From positions 1 through 64,000 of the forward strand of contig NZ_JACOEA010000002.1 of NCBI RefSeq assembly GCF_014281125.1: DNA of 64,000 nucleotides, given 5' to 3'. This document shows positions 32,438-41,176 of this stretch, one piece after another. The first letter of the stretch is position 1; every line of letters starts with the position of its first letter. The position numbers and the translations under genes were made by a program. The notes below the pieces were generated by a model that did no database searches, was not told the origin of the DNA, and saw nothing but the letters and a program-made list of their open reading frames with translations. Source of the DNA: Lawsonibacter celer. GTDB taxonomy: Bacteria > Bacillota > Clostridia > Oscillospirales > Oscillospiraceae.

Positions 32438-33937
32438 TCAGTCCAGAGGCTTCATCGTGGGGAACAAAATCACATCCCGGATCGAGTCGGAGTTGGTCAA
32501 CAGCATGACGCAGCGGTCGATGCCGATCCCCAGGCCGCCCGTGGGGGGCATACCATACTCCAGGGCGGTGATAAAATCCTCGTCCATCATGCCGGCCTCG
32601 TCGTCACCCTTGTCCCGCAGCTCCACCTGCTTCTGGAAGCGGGCGCGCTGGTCAATTGGGTCGTTGAGCTCAGAGAAGGCGTTGCCCATCTCACTGTGGC
32701 AGACGAAGAGCTCGAACCGCTCGGTAAGCCGGGGATCCTTGGGAGAACGCTTGGCCAAGGGGGAGACATCCACCGGGTGCATGGTGATAAAGGTGGGCTG
32801 GATGAGCTTCTCCTCCACCTTTTGGTCAAAGCACTCGTAGAGCGCGTTGCCCCAGGTCTTGTCCGCCGTCTCGGGCAGCTCCACACCGATGGACTTGGCG
32901 GCCGCGACCGCCTCTTCGTCAGAGGAGATAGCCATGAAGTCGATGCCGCAGTAGTGCTTCACCGCCTCATGCATGGGCATGCGGGGCCAACCGGGGGTCA
33001 GGTCAATCTGCTCCCCCTGCCACTCCACCTGATAGGTGCCCAGAAGCTTCTGAGCCGCGGAGGAGAGCAGATCCTCAAACAGGTCCATCATGTCGTTGAA
33101 GTCGGCATAGGCCTGGTAGAGCTCAATGGTGGTGAACTCCGGGTTGTGCTTGGGGTCCATGCCCTCATTGCGGAAAATGCGGCCGATCTCATATACCCGG
33201 TCCATGCCTCCCACAATCAGCCGCTTCAGAGGCAATTCGGTGGCGATGCGCATGTACATGTCAATGTCCAGAGTATTGTGGTGGGTGATGAAGGGCCGGG
33301 CTGTGGCACCGCCGGAGATGGTGTTGAGAACGGGCGTCTCTACCTCCATGTAGCCCCGCCTGTCCATAAAATCACGCACGTGCTTGATGAATTTGGAGCG
33401 GATGATGAAGTTGCGCTTCACCTCCGGATTGACAATCAGATCCACATAGCGCTGGCGGTAGCGCAGCTCCTTGTCCTGCAGGCCGTGGAACTTCTCCGGC
33501 AGGGGCAGCAGGGACTTGGAGAGCAGCACAATGTTCTTTGCCCGCACGCTCATCTCGCCCCGCTGAGTGCGGAACACCTCGCCGTCCACGCCCACAATGT
33601 CGCCGATGTCATACTTCTTGAACTGCTTATAGACCGCCTCGTCCATCTCGTCCTGACGGGCGTACAGCTGGATGCGGCCATCCCGGTCCTGCAGATCGCA
33701 GAAGCTCACCTTACCCATACCCCGTTTGGACATCAGCCGACCCGCAACCTTGACCGCCTTTCCCTCCAAAGCGTCAAAGTTGTCCTTGATCTGCTGGGAG
33801 GTGGTATCCCATGCGAAGCGGGTGCGCTGGAACGGGTCCTCTCCCGCGTCCTGGAGCGCCTTGAGCTTATCCCGACGGATCTTCAGCAGCTCGGACAGAG
33901 ACTGCTGCTCCTGCGGTACCTTCTTCTCTTCTGCCAT
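32438..33937 (-). CDS. lysS: Lysyl-tRNA synthetase, class II
   Basis: 499 aa from ATG 33937 (MAEEKK), with AAGGATG upstream; a longer frame to 33967 is less likely. An N-terminal OB-fold anticodon domain ([20 protein letters not shown]) precedes the class II core with motif 2 ([20 protein letters not shown]) and motif 3 ([20 protein letters not shown]). It charges tRNA-Lys. greA upstream is its normal partner in Firmicutes. Confidence 0.97.
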   Translation of the reverse strand: MAEEKKVPQEQQSLSELLKIRRDKLKALQDAGEDPFQRTRFAWDTTSQQIKDNFDALEGKAVKVAGRLMSKRGMGKVSFCDLQDRDGRIQLYARQDEMDEAVYKQFKKYDIGDIVGVDGEVFRTQRGEMSVRAKNIVLLSKSLLPLPEKFHGLQDKELRYRQRYVDLIVNPEVKRNFIIRSKFIKHVRDFMDRRGYMEVETPVLNTISGGATARPFITHHNTLDIDMYMRIATELPLKRLIVGGMDRVYEIGRIFRNEGMDPKHNPEFTTIELYQAYADFNDMMDLFEDLLSSAAQKLLGTYQVEWQGEQIDLTPGWPRMPMHEAVKHYCGIDFMAISSDEEAVAAAKSIGVELPETADKTWGNALYECFDQKVEEKLIQPTFITMHPVDVSPLAKRSPKDPRLTERFELFVCHSEMGNAFSELNDPIDQRARFQKQVELRDKGDDEAGMMDEDFITALEYGMPPTGGLGIGIDRCVMLLTNSDSIRDVILFPTMKPLD

Positions 33938-33994
33938 CGTTATCCATCCTTTATCTGTTCTGCCCATTCCCCGGAACAGGCGGTAAAAGCCGGT

Positions 33995-34468
33995 CTATTT
34001 CTGGATATCCAGGACCTTATAGCGCACCATGCCGGCGGGGGCCTCCACATGGACCTCCTCCCCCACGGCCTTGCCCAGCAGAGCCCTGCCGAAGGGGGAG
34101 TCCTCCGAGATGCGGCCGTTCATGGGGTCCGCCTCCTGGGAGCCCACGACTTCATAGCTCTCCTCCTCCCCGAACTCCAGATCCAGCACACGGATCTTGG
34201 AGCCCAGGCGCACCGAGTTGGGGGCCTCCTCATGCTCCTCAATAATCACATAGTTGGCCAGGATATTCTCCACCTCTGCGATGCGGGAGTAGAGCTTTCC
34301 CTGCTCGTTCTTGGCCTCGTCATATTCGCTGTTTTCGGACAGGTCGCCAAAGGAGCGGGCCTCTTTAATCTGGTCCGCCACCTCCCGCTCCCGCACTGTT
34401 TTCAAGTAGTTGAGCTCCTGCTTCAGCTCTTCCAAGCGCTCAGCGCTCAGCTTGAATTCCTTCGCCAT
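33995..34468 (-). CDS. greA: Transcription elongation factor GreA
   Basis: 157 aa from ATG 34468 (MAKEFKLSAE); a GTG 15 bp upstream is possible. The N-terminal coiled coil (residues 1-75, with acidic tip GDLSENSEYDEAKNEQ) enters the RNA polymerase secondary channel. The C-terminal FKBP-like domain follows, ending AGMVRYKVLDIQK. GreA stimulates transcript cleavage in stalled complexes. The gap to lysS is 57 bp, so the two are co-transcribed. Confidence 0.96.
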   Translation of the reverse strand: MAKEFKLSAERLEELKQELNYLKTVREREVADQIKEARSFGDLSENSEYDEAKNEQGKLYSRIAEVENILANYVIIEEHEEAPNSVRLGSKIRVLDLEFGEEESYEVVGSQEADPMNGRISEDSPFGRALLGKAVGEEVHVEAPAGMVRYKVLDIQK

Positions 34469-34584
34469 AGTTGCTGCGCACACCTTTCTTTTTTTGCTGC
34501 TTATCCTTTATATAAAGTAATTTATTCATAAAACTCGACGGTTCCGGTCGTTATTTGTTCTGTGAAAGGTGGGATTAACCCACG

Positions 34585-35337
34585 TTAATTCGATATTATA
34601 GGTATTTTTCCCTCGTCTGTCAAGCTAATTTGTCCCTGATATGTGGTAAATATTTCTATTTCTCCAAGGGGCAGCCGTCCCTCCTCCCACAGCAGCGCCA
34701 GCACGGGCAGGCTCTCTACGCCGGGCAGCTCCACCGACCGGGCGCGCAGCTCCAGCCCGGACAGGCAGGGCGCCGGCGGGCAGAGCACTAGGTTGCCGGG
34801 CATGTCGGGCAGAACCGGCGCAAAGTCCACCGCCACATCCGCCCTCATTCCGCCCAGTGTCTCCGGAACCGCAGCTCCATATTCCTGCCGGAGCAAAACG
34901 CAAAGCTCCGCACCTCCATCTGGAACGGCCAGCGCCAGGGTACGCACCCGGGGACAGAGGGCGTGCGCCGTCTCAAACAGCGCCCGGTCCACCCGCCTTC
35001 CCCGCAGGAGCACAGCGGCCCGCCCCGGCTCCACACCACGCGACTCCAGCATAGCCAGCGCCAGCCTGGGGGCCAGCACCCGGCAGAGGGGAACCGGATC
35101 CACCGGGAAAAGCCCCTCCTCCACCACCTGGGGCCAGCCGGCAAAGCCCTCTGGAACCAGGATGCGGCGCACCCCTGCCTCCCGCAGGCCTCGGGCCGCC
35201 CGCCGCAGCCGGCGGAGCCCCCCGCGGGTGCTCCATCCCATGGGCACCCCGGCCCGCAGCAGGGGCATTCCCCGCACCCGTATCTGCTCCAGCCTCAGCC
35301 GCCCTCTTCCCACCTCCGGGACCAGCCAGCCCACCAT
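34585..35337 (-). CDS. Hypothetical protein, Arg/Leu-rich (250 aa)
   Basis: Start ATG 35337 has GAGGTG upstream; the frame extends to 35445 through AT-rich sequence unlike the gene. It begins MVGWLVPEVGRGRLRLEQIR and is rich in Arg, Leu, Val and Pro with alternating short hydrophobic strands (ILVPEGF, RVRTLALAVPDG, GNLVLCPP). This suggests a soluble Rossmann-like alpha/beta protein, with no signal peptide or membrane helix. I do not recognise the family. It is upstream of greA on the same strand; the 116-bp gap contains a weak hairpin (GTGGG/CCCAC). Confidence 0.6.
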   Translation of the reverse strand: MVGWLVPEVGRGRLRLEQIRVRGMPLLRAGVPMGWSTRGGLRRLRRAARGLREAGVRRILVPEGFAGWPQVVEEGLFPVDPVPLCRVLAPRLALAMLESRGVEPGRAAVLLRGRRVDRALFETAHALCPRVRTLALAVPDGGAELCVLLRQEYGAAVPETLGGMRADVAVDFAPVLPDMPGNLVLCPPAPCLSGLELRARSVELPGVESLPVLALLWEEGRLPLGEIEIFTTYQGQISLTDEGKIPIISN

Positions 35338-35456
35338 ATTCTCACCTCGTCCCAAAGATATGCCCCAGTGCCTCCAATATGCTTTTATTGTTATTTTGAA
35401 GAAAATATCGAATAATTTCGTTTTTTCTTTACATATATATACCATTTTAGTATATT

Positions 35457-35993
35457 GTGGAATCAGGAAATATCACCCAGCATCTGCCGGATAAGGATGA
35501 AACCGAAAATCTATATGAGAGACATTTTTACGACCCTACAACTGGTTTAAACTACCGCAACAATTCAAATTGCGCAAGGTATTGGTTTTTTACCCATTAC
35601 CAAAATGCAATTTCGGCATTCAACGCAGGCAACTATACACAGGCATGGGAACGGTTAGGCCGTGCTATCCACTATCTTGGGGATATGAACACACCTCATC
35701 ATGCTGCAAATTTGCCGGCACCTGGGTCAAATCATGTAGCATTTGAAGAGCAAATAGACCACAACCGTACCAGATACTCCGCAACCTCAGCAGGTACTAA
35801 GTACAATACAGCAATTACTTCCCTTCCCGTTATCTGTGCTCAAAATGCGAAAAACCGTCTAAGTGATGCAATATCAATTGATGATCTAACTACTTATGAG
35901 CCTTGGCTTCGTGCCGGCGATAATACAGTGCCATTTGCAATGCAATATACAGCAGTTGTTCTATACCACTTTCATCAAGCGGTGACCGCATGA
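35457..35993 (+). pseudogene. Zinc-dependent phospholipase C, 5'-truncated remnant
   Basis: An open frame of 178 codons (GTG 35457, in-frame TAG 9 bp upstream, no ribosome site) matches the body of the alpha-toxin/PC-PLC family (PF00882). The zinc-ligand pattern is kept: PDKD (D12/D14), LYERHFYDP (H23), AIHYLGDMNTPHH (H72, D76, H82) and NHVAFEEQ (H93, E97). The signal peptide and the N-terminal Trp and His ligands of intact enzymes are missing, so it should be inactive and not exported. It is clearly more AT-rich than its surroundings, suggesting acquisition. Its stop overlaps the next start (ATGA). Confidence 0.7.
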
Positions 35994-36640
35994 TCGAAAT
36001 CATCACCAGTCCCATCTGCTGGGTCGCAGTATTGCTGAGCGCGGCTGGGCTGCTGCTCTACGCCGCGCTCTCCCGGCGGGGGCATCCGCTGATTGCCCTG
36101 GCAGTACAGTTGGCCGTGCTCTCCCTCTATCTGGCCCTTGCCCAGGGCAAAATCGTTGATGGCTTCTACTACGTCGCGCCCATGTCGGTGCCTTTGGGCT
36201 GCGCCGTGGACGGACTGTTGCGCGCCAGGGGGGCGAACTGGTGGACCTGGGCGGCCCTGGCGGCAGCGGGCTTCGCCCCTCTGGCCCTTGCGGGTGTGGT
36301 CTGCTCCGGAAATCCCTTCTCCCCCAGCATGTTGGACCCCTTGTTTTTATTCCCCACGGCGGCCATCTACGCCCTGCCCCTGTGGTGGCACGACCGCCCA
36401 TACGGCGGGACCCGAAACTGTGTGCTGTGGTTTGTGATCCAGGGGGTGTTGATCGCGCTGCTTGCGTTGAGCCGCCTGACAGACTTCAACCCGCACTATG
36501 AAACAATACAGGACGCGCTCATTCGTTCCCTAGTGGGTTGGAACGGTATCTTTGCGGCCATCTGGATGATCCCCGTGCTTGCCTCCCTCCCCGCGTTTTT
36601 CTACAACCTTCGCTGTGTGAAGCGCGGAGCTTCCACATAG
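35990..36640 (+). CDS. Polytopic membrane protein of unknown function (216 aa)
   Basis: ATG 35990 overlaps the stop of the phospholipase remnant (ATGA). Six or so hydrophobic segments span the protein (for example WVAVLLSAAGLLLYAAL, LIALAVQLAVLSLYLALA, FAAIWMIPVLASLPAFFY). No motif is recognised. It is GC-rich like the chromosome, in contrast to the AT-rich reading frame it is coupled to. It probably depended on translation of the upstream gene; without it, expression is uncertain. A strong terminator follows. Confidence 0.65.
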   Translation: MIEIITSPICWVAVLLSAAGLLLYAALSRRGHPLIALAVQLAVLSLYLALAQGKIVDGFYYVAPMSVPLGCAVDGLLRARGANWWTWAALAAAGFAPLALAGVVCSGNPFSPSMLDPLFLFPTAAIYALPLWWHDRPYGGTRNCVLWFVIQGVLIALLALSRLTDFNPHYETIQDALIRSLVGWNGIFAAIWMIPVLASLPAFFYNLRCVKRGAST

Positions 36641-36649
36641 CGCCCTCAA

Positions 36650-36683
36650 CGGCCCCGCCGGTGCCCGCCGGCGGGGCTTTCTG
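36650..36683 (+). terminator. Terminator after the 216-aa membrane protein
   Basis: GCCCCGCCGG (36652-36661) pairs with 36668-36677, followed by TTTC. It is 12 bp after the stop. Confidence 0.75.
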
Positions 36684-36717
36684 CCGTCTCGGTGGGCCGG
36701 AGTCGTCTTTTCGAAAA

Positions 36718-36755
36718 CTTTACCGCCGCTTACCAACTCTTTTCACCTTTTTACC
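36718..36755 (+). promoter_or_regulatory. Four TTNACC-like direct repeats upstream of alkaline phosphatase
   Basis: TTTACC, CTTACC, TTCACC and TTTACC occur in tandem (ACC/CACC cores near 36722, 36732, 36745 and 36753). PhoP boxes in Gram-positives are tandem TTAACA-like hexamers about 11 bp apart; here the spacing is 10, 13 and 8, so the match is loose. A candidate -10 (TATGCT, 36789-36794) lacks a -35 box, as activator-dependent promoters often do. Confidence 0.3.
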
Positions 36756-36846
36756 GGAGATTGGTAGCGGCTGCGCGCAAATTTCGGGTATGCTGAGTTT
36801 GTCGCAAGCCTGATCCGAAATCTGCAAGTTAATTGGAGGAAATTAC

Positions 36847-38418
36847 ATGAATTGGAAGCGTCCCCTGGCCCTCTCTCTGACCGCCGTGTCCCTGGCCGGC
36901 GCTCTGACCGCCTGCTCTACCCCGACGGCCGCCGACCCCACGCCCGCCGCTACTCCCATTGTGGAGGCCCTGTCCGGCGCCCCCAAATCCGTCCAATCCC
37001 CCAAGTACGTGTTCCTGTTTGTCGGCGACGGTATGAGCTATCCCCAGATCCAGTCCACCTCCGACTTCCTGGGTGCGCTCCAGGACGAGGATTACTTTAT
37101 GGCTCAGCCCAGTCTGGACGACAACCAGGGCGCTGTTCTGGACGGGCCCGAATATCTGAATTTTATGAACTTTGAGGCGGCCGGAAGCGCTGTGACCTAT
37201 GACTCCAACTCCTTCGCGCCCGACTCCGCCTCCACGGCCACCTCTCTTTCCACCGGCCACAAGACCTATTCCGGTACCATCAACATGGACGAGACCGGCA
37301 CTACCGCTTACGAGACCATCACGGAAAAGCTCAAAGACCAGCAGGGCTGGAAGATCGGCGTAATCTCCTCAGTCAACCTGAACCACGCCACACCCGCCGC
37401 CTTTTACGCCCACCAGGCCAGTCGCTCCAGCTATTATGACATTGGTCTGGAGCTGATCGACTCCGGCTTTGAGTACTTCGCCGGCGGCGGCCTGCTGAAG
37501 CCCGACGGCCATGACGCGGAGAACCCCTCTGAGAATCTCTATGATCTGGCGGAAGCCGCCGGCTACAAGGTCACCAAGACCCAGGCCGAGGCTGAGGCGG
37601 TCTCCGCCGCCGACGAGAAGGTCATTCTCATCGACGAGCACCTGGCTGACTCCGATGCCATGGCCTATGAGCTGGACCGCGCCGACGACATGTGGTCTCT
37701 GGCCGACTATGTGGAGAAGGGCATCGAGGTGCTGGAAAACGACAAGGGCTTTTTCCTGATGTGCGAGGGCGGCAAGATCGACTGGGCCTGCCACGCCAAT
37801 GACGCCGGCTCCACTATTCATGACACACAGGCCCTTGCCGACGCGGTGCAGGTGGCCATTGACTTTGCCAAAGAGCACGCGGACGAGACCCTCATTCTGG
37901 TCACCGGCGACCACGAGACCGGCGGCCTGACCATCGGCTTTGCCGGCACCGACTACGACACCTACCTCACCCTGCTCAAGTCCCAGAAGATCTCCTACGC
38001 CAAGTTCGACAGCGACTATGTCGCCGCCTATAAGGAGAACCAGACCTCCTTTGAGGACGTGCTCAAGGACGTGGAGGAGCTGTTCGGCCTGAAGGCCTCC
38101 GGTGCGGAGGGCGACAAGCTGGTGCTCACCGAGTACGAGATGAGCCAGCTCAAGACCGCTTATGAGAAGAGTGTCCACGAGACCGCCACCGGCGTCAGCG
38201 AGCAGCAGGAGTACGTGATGTACGGCACCTACGAGCCCCTGACGGTCACCATTACCCATATCCTCAACAACAAATCCGGCATCTCCTTCACCTCTTACAG
38301 CCACACCGGCCTGCCTGTGGCCGTACTGGCCGACGGCGTAAACGCCGAGGCGTTCAACGGCTACTACGACAACACTGATATCTACAACAAGCTGGCGGAC
38401 ATGCTGGATGTCCGGTAG
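36847..38418 (+). CDS. Alkaline phosphatase, lipoprotein
   Basis: 523 aa. A lipoprotein signal with lipobox LTAC (C23) puts it on the outer face of the membrane. The PhoA-type fold shows the metal aspartate in VFLFVGDGMSYPQ (D61), the nucleophile in PDSASTATSLSTGHKT (S127), the late CEGGKIDWACHANDA, and the metal-binding TGDHETGG. It releases phosphate from monoesters. TTGGAGG lies 7 bp before the ATG. PhoP-like repeats lie upstream. YibE/F follows after a 13-bp hairpin. Confidence 0.93.
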   Translation: MNWKRPLALSLTAVSLAGALTACSTPTAADPTPAATPIVEALSGAPKSVQSPKYVFLFVGDGMSYPQIQSTSDFLGALQDEDYFMAQPSLDDNQGAVLDGPEYLNFMNFEAAGSAVTYDSNSFAPDSASTATSLSTGHKTYSGTINMDETGTTAYETITEKLKDQQGWKIGVISSVNLNHATPAAFYAHQASRSSYYDIGLELIDSGFEYFAGGGLLKPDGHDAENPSENLYDLAEAAGYKVTKTQAEAEAVSAADEKVILIDEHLADSDAMAYELDRADDMWSLADYVEKGIEVLENDKGFFLMCEGGKIDWACHANDAGSTIHDTQALADAVQVAIDFAKEHADETLILVTGDHETGGLTIGFAGTDYDTYLTLLKSQKISYAKFDSDYVAAYKENQTSFEDVLKDVEELFGLKASGAEGDKLVLTEYEMSQLKTAYEKSVHETATGVSEQQEYVMYGTYEPLTVTITHILNNKSGISFTSYSHTGLPVAVLADGVNAEAFNGYYDNTDIYNKLADMLDVR

Positions 38419-38456
38419 AGCGGATCTTCCTGTTCTCTCTTTTGTTTCCAAGCGGT

Positions 38457-38487
38457 ACAGCGGACGGCACAAAATGCCGTCCGCTGT
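38457..38487 (+). terminator. Hairpin between alkaline phosphatase and YibE/F genes
   Basis: A 13-bp perfect stem ACAGCGGACGGCA (38457-38469) with its complement (38475-38487) has a CAAAA loop. No T run follows, so it is more likely a processing/stability hairpin or a leaky terminator. Confidence 0.5.
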
Positions 38488-38505
38488 GCCAGATTTCCGG
38501 AAAGG

Positions 38506-39663
38506 ATGAATGGATTGCATTTTTGGAAGGATGGCGCCAGACGCCGTTATTATGCCCCCGCCGTGGTATGCGCGCTGCTCATTGTGGCACTGCTTTTGAT
38601 TCCCACTGGGTATGAGGGCGCCGAGAACTACCAGGGCGCCGACCGGGTGACGGCCCGGGTAACCGCCGTGGACAACTCCGCCATTGTGGACACCGGCCTG
38701 GTGCGATCCGGCGAGCAGACCTGCGCCCTGGAAATCCTGAGCGGCCGCTTCAAAGGGCAGGCTCTGACCGGGGTCAATCTGCTCAACGGCTCCCTGGAGA
38801 ATGACAAGCTCTTTTCCCCCGGGGACAAGGCCCTGGTGATGGTAAGCTATCAGGAGGATTCCGTGCGTTCGGTCACCATGGTGGACCATTACCGGCTCAA
38901 CAAGGAGGCCCTTCTGGCCGCCGCCTTTGCCCTGCTGCTGGTCCTGTTTGCCGGAAGAACCGGCCTGCGGGCCATTTTCTCCTTTGTGCTGACCGTGCTC
39001 ATGCTGTGGAAGGTTCTGGTTCCCCTGTATTTGAAGGGGTACAGCCCTATTTTCATTGGGCTGGGCATCACGCTGACCCTCACGCTGCTCATTATCGCTC
39101 TGGTATACGGCTTCGACCGCCGGTGTGCCGCCGCCGTATCCGGCGCTTTTCTGGGCGTGCTGGTCACCTGCGTGCTGGGGGCGCTCTTCACAGACCTGTT
39201 CCAGATCCACGGCGCGGTCATGTCCTACTCCGAGAGCCTTCTGTACAGCGGCTATCAGGATCTGAACCTGACCCGCATCTTCATGGCTTCCATCTTCATC
39301 GGCTCCTCCGGGGCTGTGATGGATCTGGCCGTGGACATCTGCTCGGCGGTAAACGAGGTTGTGGTCCAGCGCCCGGACATTCCCTGGCGGGAGGCAGTGC
39401 GCTCCGGCTTCCATGTGGGCCGGGCCGCCATGGGGACCATGACCACCACGCTGCTGCTGGCCTACTCCGGCGGATATGTGGCCCTGCTCATGGTCTTTAT
39501 GGCCCAGGGCACACCGCTGGTGAGCATTCTCAACTACAAATATGTCTCCTCCGAGATCATTCACACCATCGTGGGCTCCTTCGGTCTGGTCACCGTGGCC
39601 CCCTTTACCGCCCTGACCAGCGGGTTTCTCCTGGCCCGGCCCAAAAAAGAGGCGGCAGCGTAA
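38506..39663 (+). CDS. YibE/F family membrane protein
   Basis: 385 aa: one N-terminal helix, an extracytoplasmic OB-like region (about 40-125), then seven or more helices with FIGSSGAVMDLAVDICSAV and AVRSGFHVGRAAMGTMTTTL, the YibE/F hallmark. The function is unknown for the family. The annotated ATG 38506 sits right against GGAAAGG; a TTG at 38515, giving better spacing to AAAGGAT, is a possible start. The terminator stem includes the stop codon. Confidence 0.85.
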   Translation: MNGLHFWKDGARRRYYAPAVVCALLIVALLLIPTGYEGAENYQGADRVTARVTAVDNSAIVDTGLVRSGEQTCALEILSGRFKGQALTGVNLLNGSLENDKLFSPGDKALVMVSYQEDSVRSVTMVDHYRLNKEALLAAAFALLLVLFAGRTGLRAIFSFVLTVLMLWKVLVPLYLKGYSPIFIGLGITLTLTLLIIALVYGFDRRCAAAVSGAFLGVLVTCVLGALFTDLFQIHGAVMSYSESLLYSGYQDLNLTRIFMASIFIGSSGAVMDLAVDICSAVNEVVVQRPDIPWREAVRSGFHVGRAAMGTMTTTLLLAYSGGYVALLMVFMAQGTPLVSILNYKYVSSEIIHTIVGSFGLVTVAPFTALTSGFLLARPKKEAAA

Positions 39664-39677
39664 GCTGCCGCCTCTTC
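39643..39677. terminator. Bidirectional terminator overlapping the YibE/F stop codon
   Basis: AAGAGGCGGCAGC (39647-39659) and its perfect complement (39664-39676) enclose GTAA, so the stop TAA lies in the loop. On the minus strand it is followed by a run of six T, serving the convergent MerR-RDD gene. Confidence 0.85.
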
Positions 39678-41119
39678 TATTCAGTTATCTCCAGGGTAAA
39701 GATCAGGTGGTAAAAGACCGGCTCCGAATCTTCGGCGAACAAAAAGCCCGACCCGTTTGTGTAGCCCCTATATTCAATACACTGGGCAATTGTGACACCG
39801 CCCGCCTGGAAGGTATAATTCTCCTCCGACTGGCGCTCGATCCGCTCCAACACGTCGCTGGACGCCCAGGTAAGGCAGGTATACTCCGGCCGGGCGGCCA
39901 CAAAGGCCAGGGCCGCCAGCTGCTCCTGCACCACGGGGAAGCGGGTAAATCCGGTGATCGTCCGCGTAACCTCCAGCCGCACCCCGGTGACATGGCCCTC
40001 CCCATCCACAGTGAGGGCGTGGTCCGGCGGGGTTGCGGAGTCCCTAGCCGCACTGACAACAGCGGTCACAGGAGATCTATCCTCCGTCCAGCTTCCATCC
40101 GCCTCCATACGAAAATCCTGGCTCAGATTCCGGAACGCTATGGCGTCGTTGACGTTCTGCGCGTACTGTGCCGGGGTCAGGTTCCCCCGGTGGATGGGCA
40201 TCCTGGCCTGAAGGGAGACCAGCATGCCCAGCCCAACCGCCACAGCGCTGGCCGCCGCATAGCCCACGCAGCGCAGGGCGCGGGTGTCCCGGATGGTATA
40301 GACGTTGTCCGCGTCCTGCTCCCACTCCATGGCCTCCCCACGGCCGCAGGCCACGCAGCATTTGACCTGCCGCACCAGGTTGTAAATGGGAATGCCCCAG
40401 CCAAAGCCCCGGCCAAACACGCCCCATGTTCGGGCGAAGGCATCCCCCCAGGAGAGCTTGTGCCCGCCGGGGTAGCGCACCGTCAGGCCAAAGAGCCATT
40501 TGCCCGGAGTATACCCCCAGGTGCTCAGCAGGGTTGGCTCCAGAAGCAGCATCAGCCCGCAGGTGATGTAGTTCTCCAGCAGGGTGGTCCAGAAGCCGGG
40601 AAAGGGGTCCCACCGCAGCAGGAGCAGCCGCACCGCGCCCCAGAGCAGTCCGTACAGGGCCAGATCCAGATTCCGGGCAAAATACCGCCGCCAGGGGTGG
40701 GCCACGGTGCGCAGCCGGTCCTGCTGCAAACTGAAGTAGGAGGGCCGTGCCGGGGGGCGCTCCAGCCGGGCCAGATAGCGCCCCGCGTCCAGGTCGGCAT
40801 AGCTGACCCCCTCGGCCCGCAGCTCCCGGCACAGCTCTCCTACCAGGGCCAAGCCGCTCTCCTCCTCCCGCAGTCGCTCCCCCTGCTCCGCCGCCGCATC
40901 TGCCAGGGCGCGCTCTCCCCGCTGGATGCGGCGGATCTCCTCCACGGGAAGCCTCAGCTGGCGCAGCAGCTTGATCTTCCGCAGGGTCTCCACATCCTCC
41001 GGGGCGTAGTCCCGGTAGCCGTTTTCTCCCCGGTGGGGGGAGAGCAGGCCCTCCTGCTCGTAAAAACGGATATTGGCCCGGGTCATGCCCAGTTCCCGTT
41101 CCAGCTCGCCAATGGTCAT
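39677..41119 (-). CDS. MerR-family regulator fused to an RDD membrane domain
   Basis: 480 aa from ATG 41119. Residues 1-70 are a MerR winged helix (MTIGELERELGMTRANIRFY, EQEGLLSPHRGENGYRDYAP), then a coiled coil to about 120. About 145-330 is an RDD-like membrane domain (WRRYFARNLDLALYGLLWG, LLSTWGYTPGKWLFGLTVRY). The C-terminal ~150 residues are probably external. A DNA-binding head tethered to the membrane implies sensing of an envelope signal. Its promoter has the 19-bp spacer typical of MerR control. The ligand is unknown. Confidence 0.85.
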   Translation of the reverse strand: MTIGELERELGMTRANIRFYEQEGLLSPHRGENGYRDYAPEDVETLRKIKLLRQLRLPVEEIRRIQRGERALADAAAEQGERLREEESGLALVGELCRELRAEGVSYADLDAGRYLARLERPPARPSYFSLQQDRLRTVAHPWRRYFARNLDLALYGLLWGAVRLLLLRWDPFPGFWTTLLENYITCGLMLLLEPTLLSTWGYTPGKWLFGLTVRYPGGHKLSWGDAFARTWGVFGRGFGWGIPIYNLVRQVKCCVACGRGEAMEWEQDADNVYTIRDTRALRCVGYAAASAVAVGLGMLVSLQARMPIHRGNLTPAQYAQNVNDAIAFRNLSQDFRMEADGSWTEDRSPVTAVVSAARDSATPPDHALTVDGEGHVTGVRLEVTRTITGFTRFPVVQEQLAALAFVAARPEYTCLTWASSDVLERIERQSEENYTFQAGGVTIAQCIEYRGYTNGSGFLFAEDSEPVFYHLIFTLEITE

Positions 41120-41140
41120 GGTACCGCCCCCTTTTCCCTC

Positions 41141-41171
41141 ATAGTAAGGTATCAAGCAGGTTTACAGTCAA
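41141..41171 (-). promoter_or_regulatory. MerR-type promoter with 19-bp spacer
   Basis: On the minus strand TTGACT (41166-41171) and TACTAT (41141-41146) are separated by 19 bp (41147-41165), the overlong spacing that MerR proteins correct by DNA distortion. A short GTAA...TTAC dyad spans the spacer. It lies between the S41 protease stop and the MerR-RDD start. Confidence 0.7.
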
Positions 41172-41176
41172 GGGTT

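Noticed and set aside
37369..39564. 731-codon leftward frame across alkaline phosphatase and YibE/F genes
   Set aside because: It crosses two well-supported genes and their intergenic hairpin, and has no recognisable domain.
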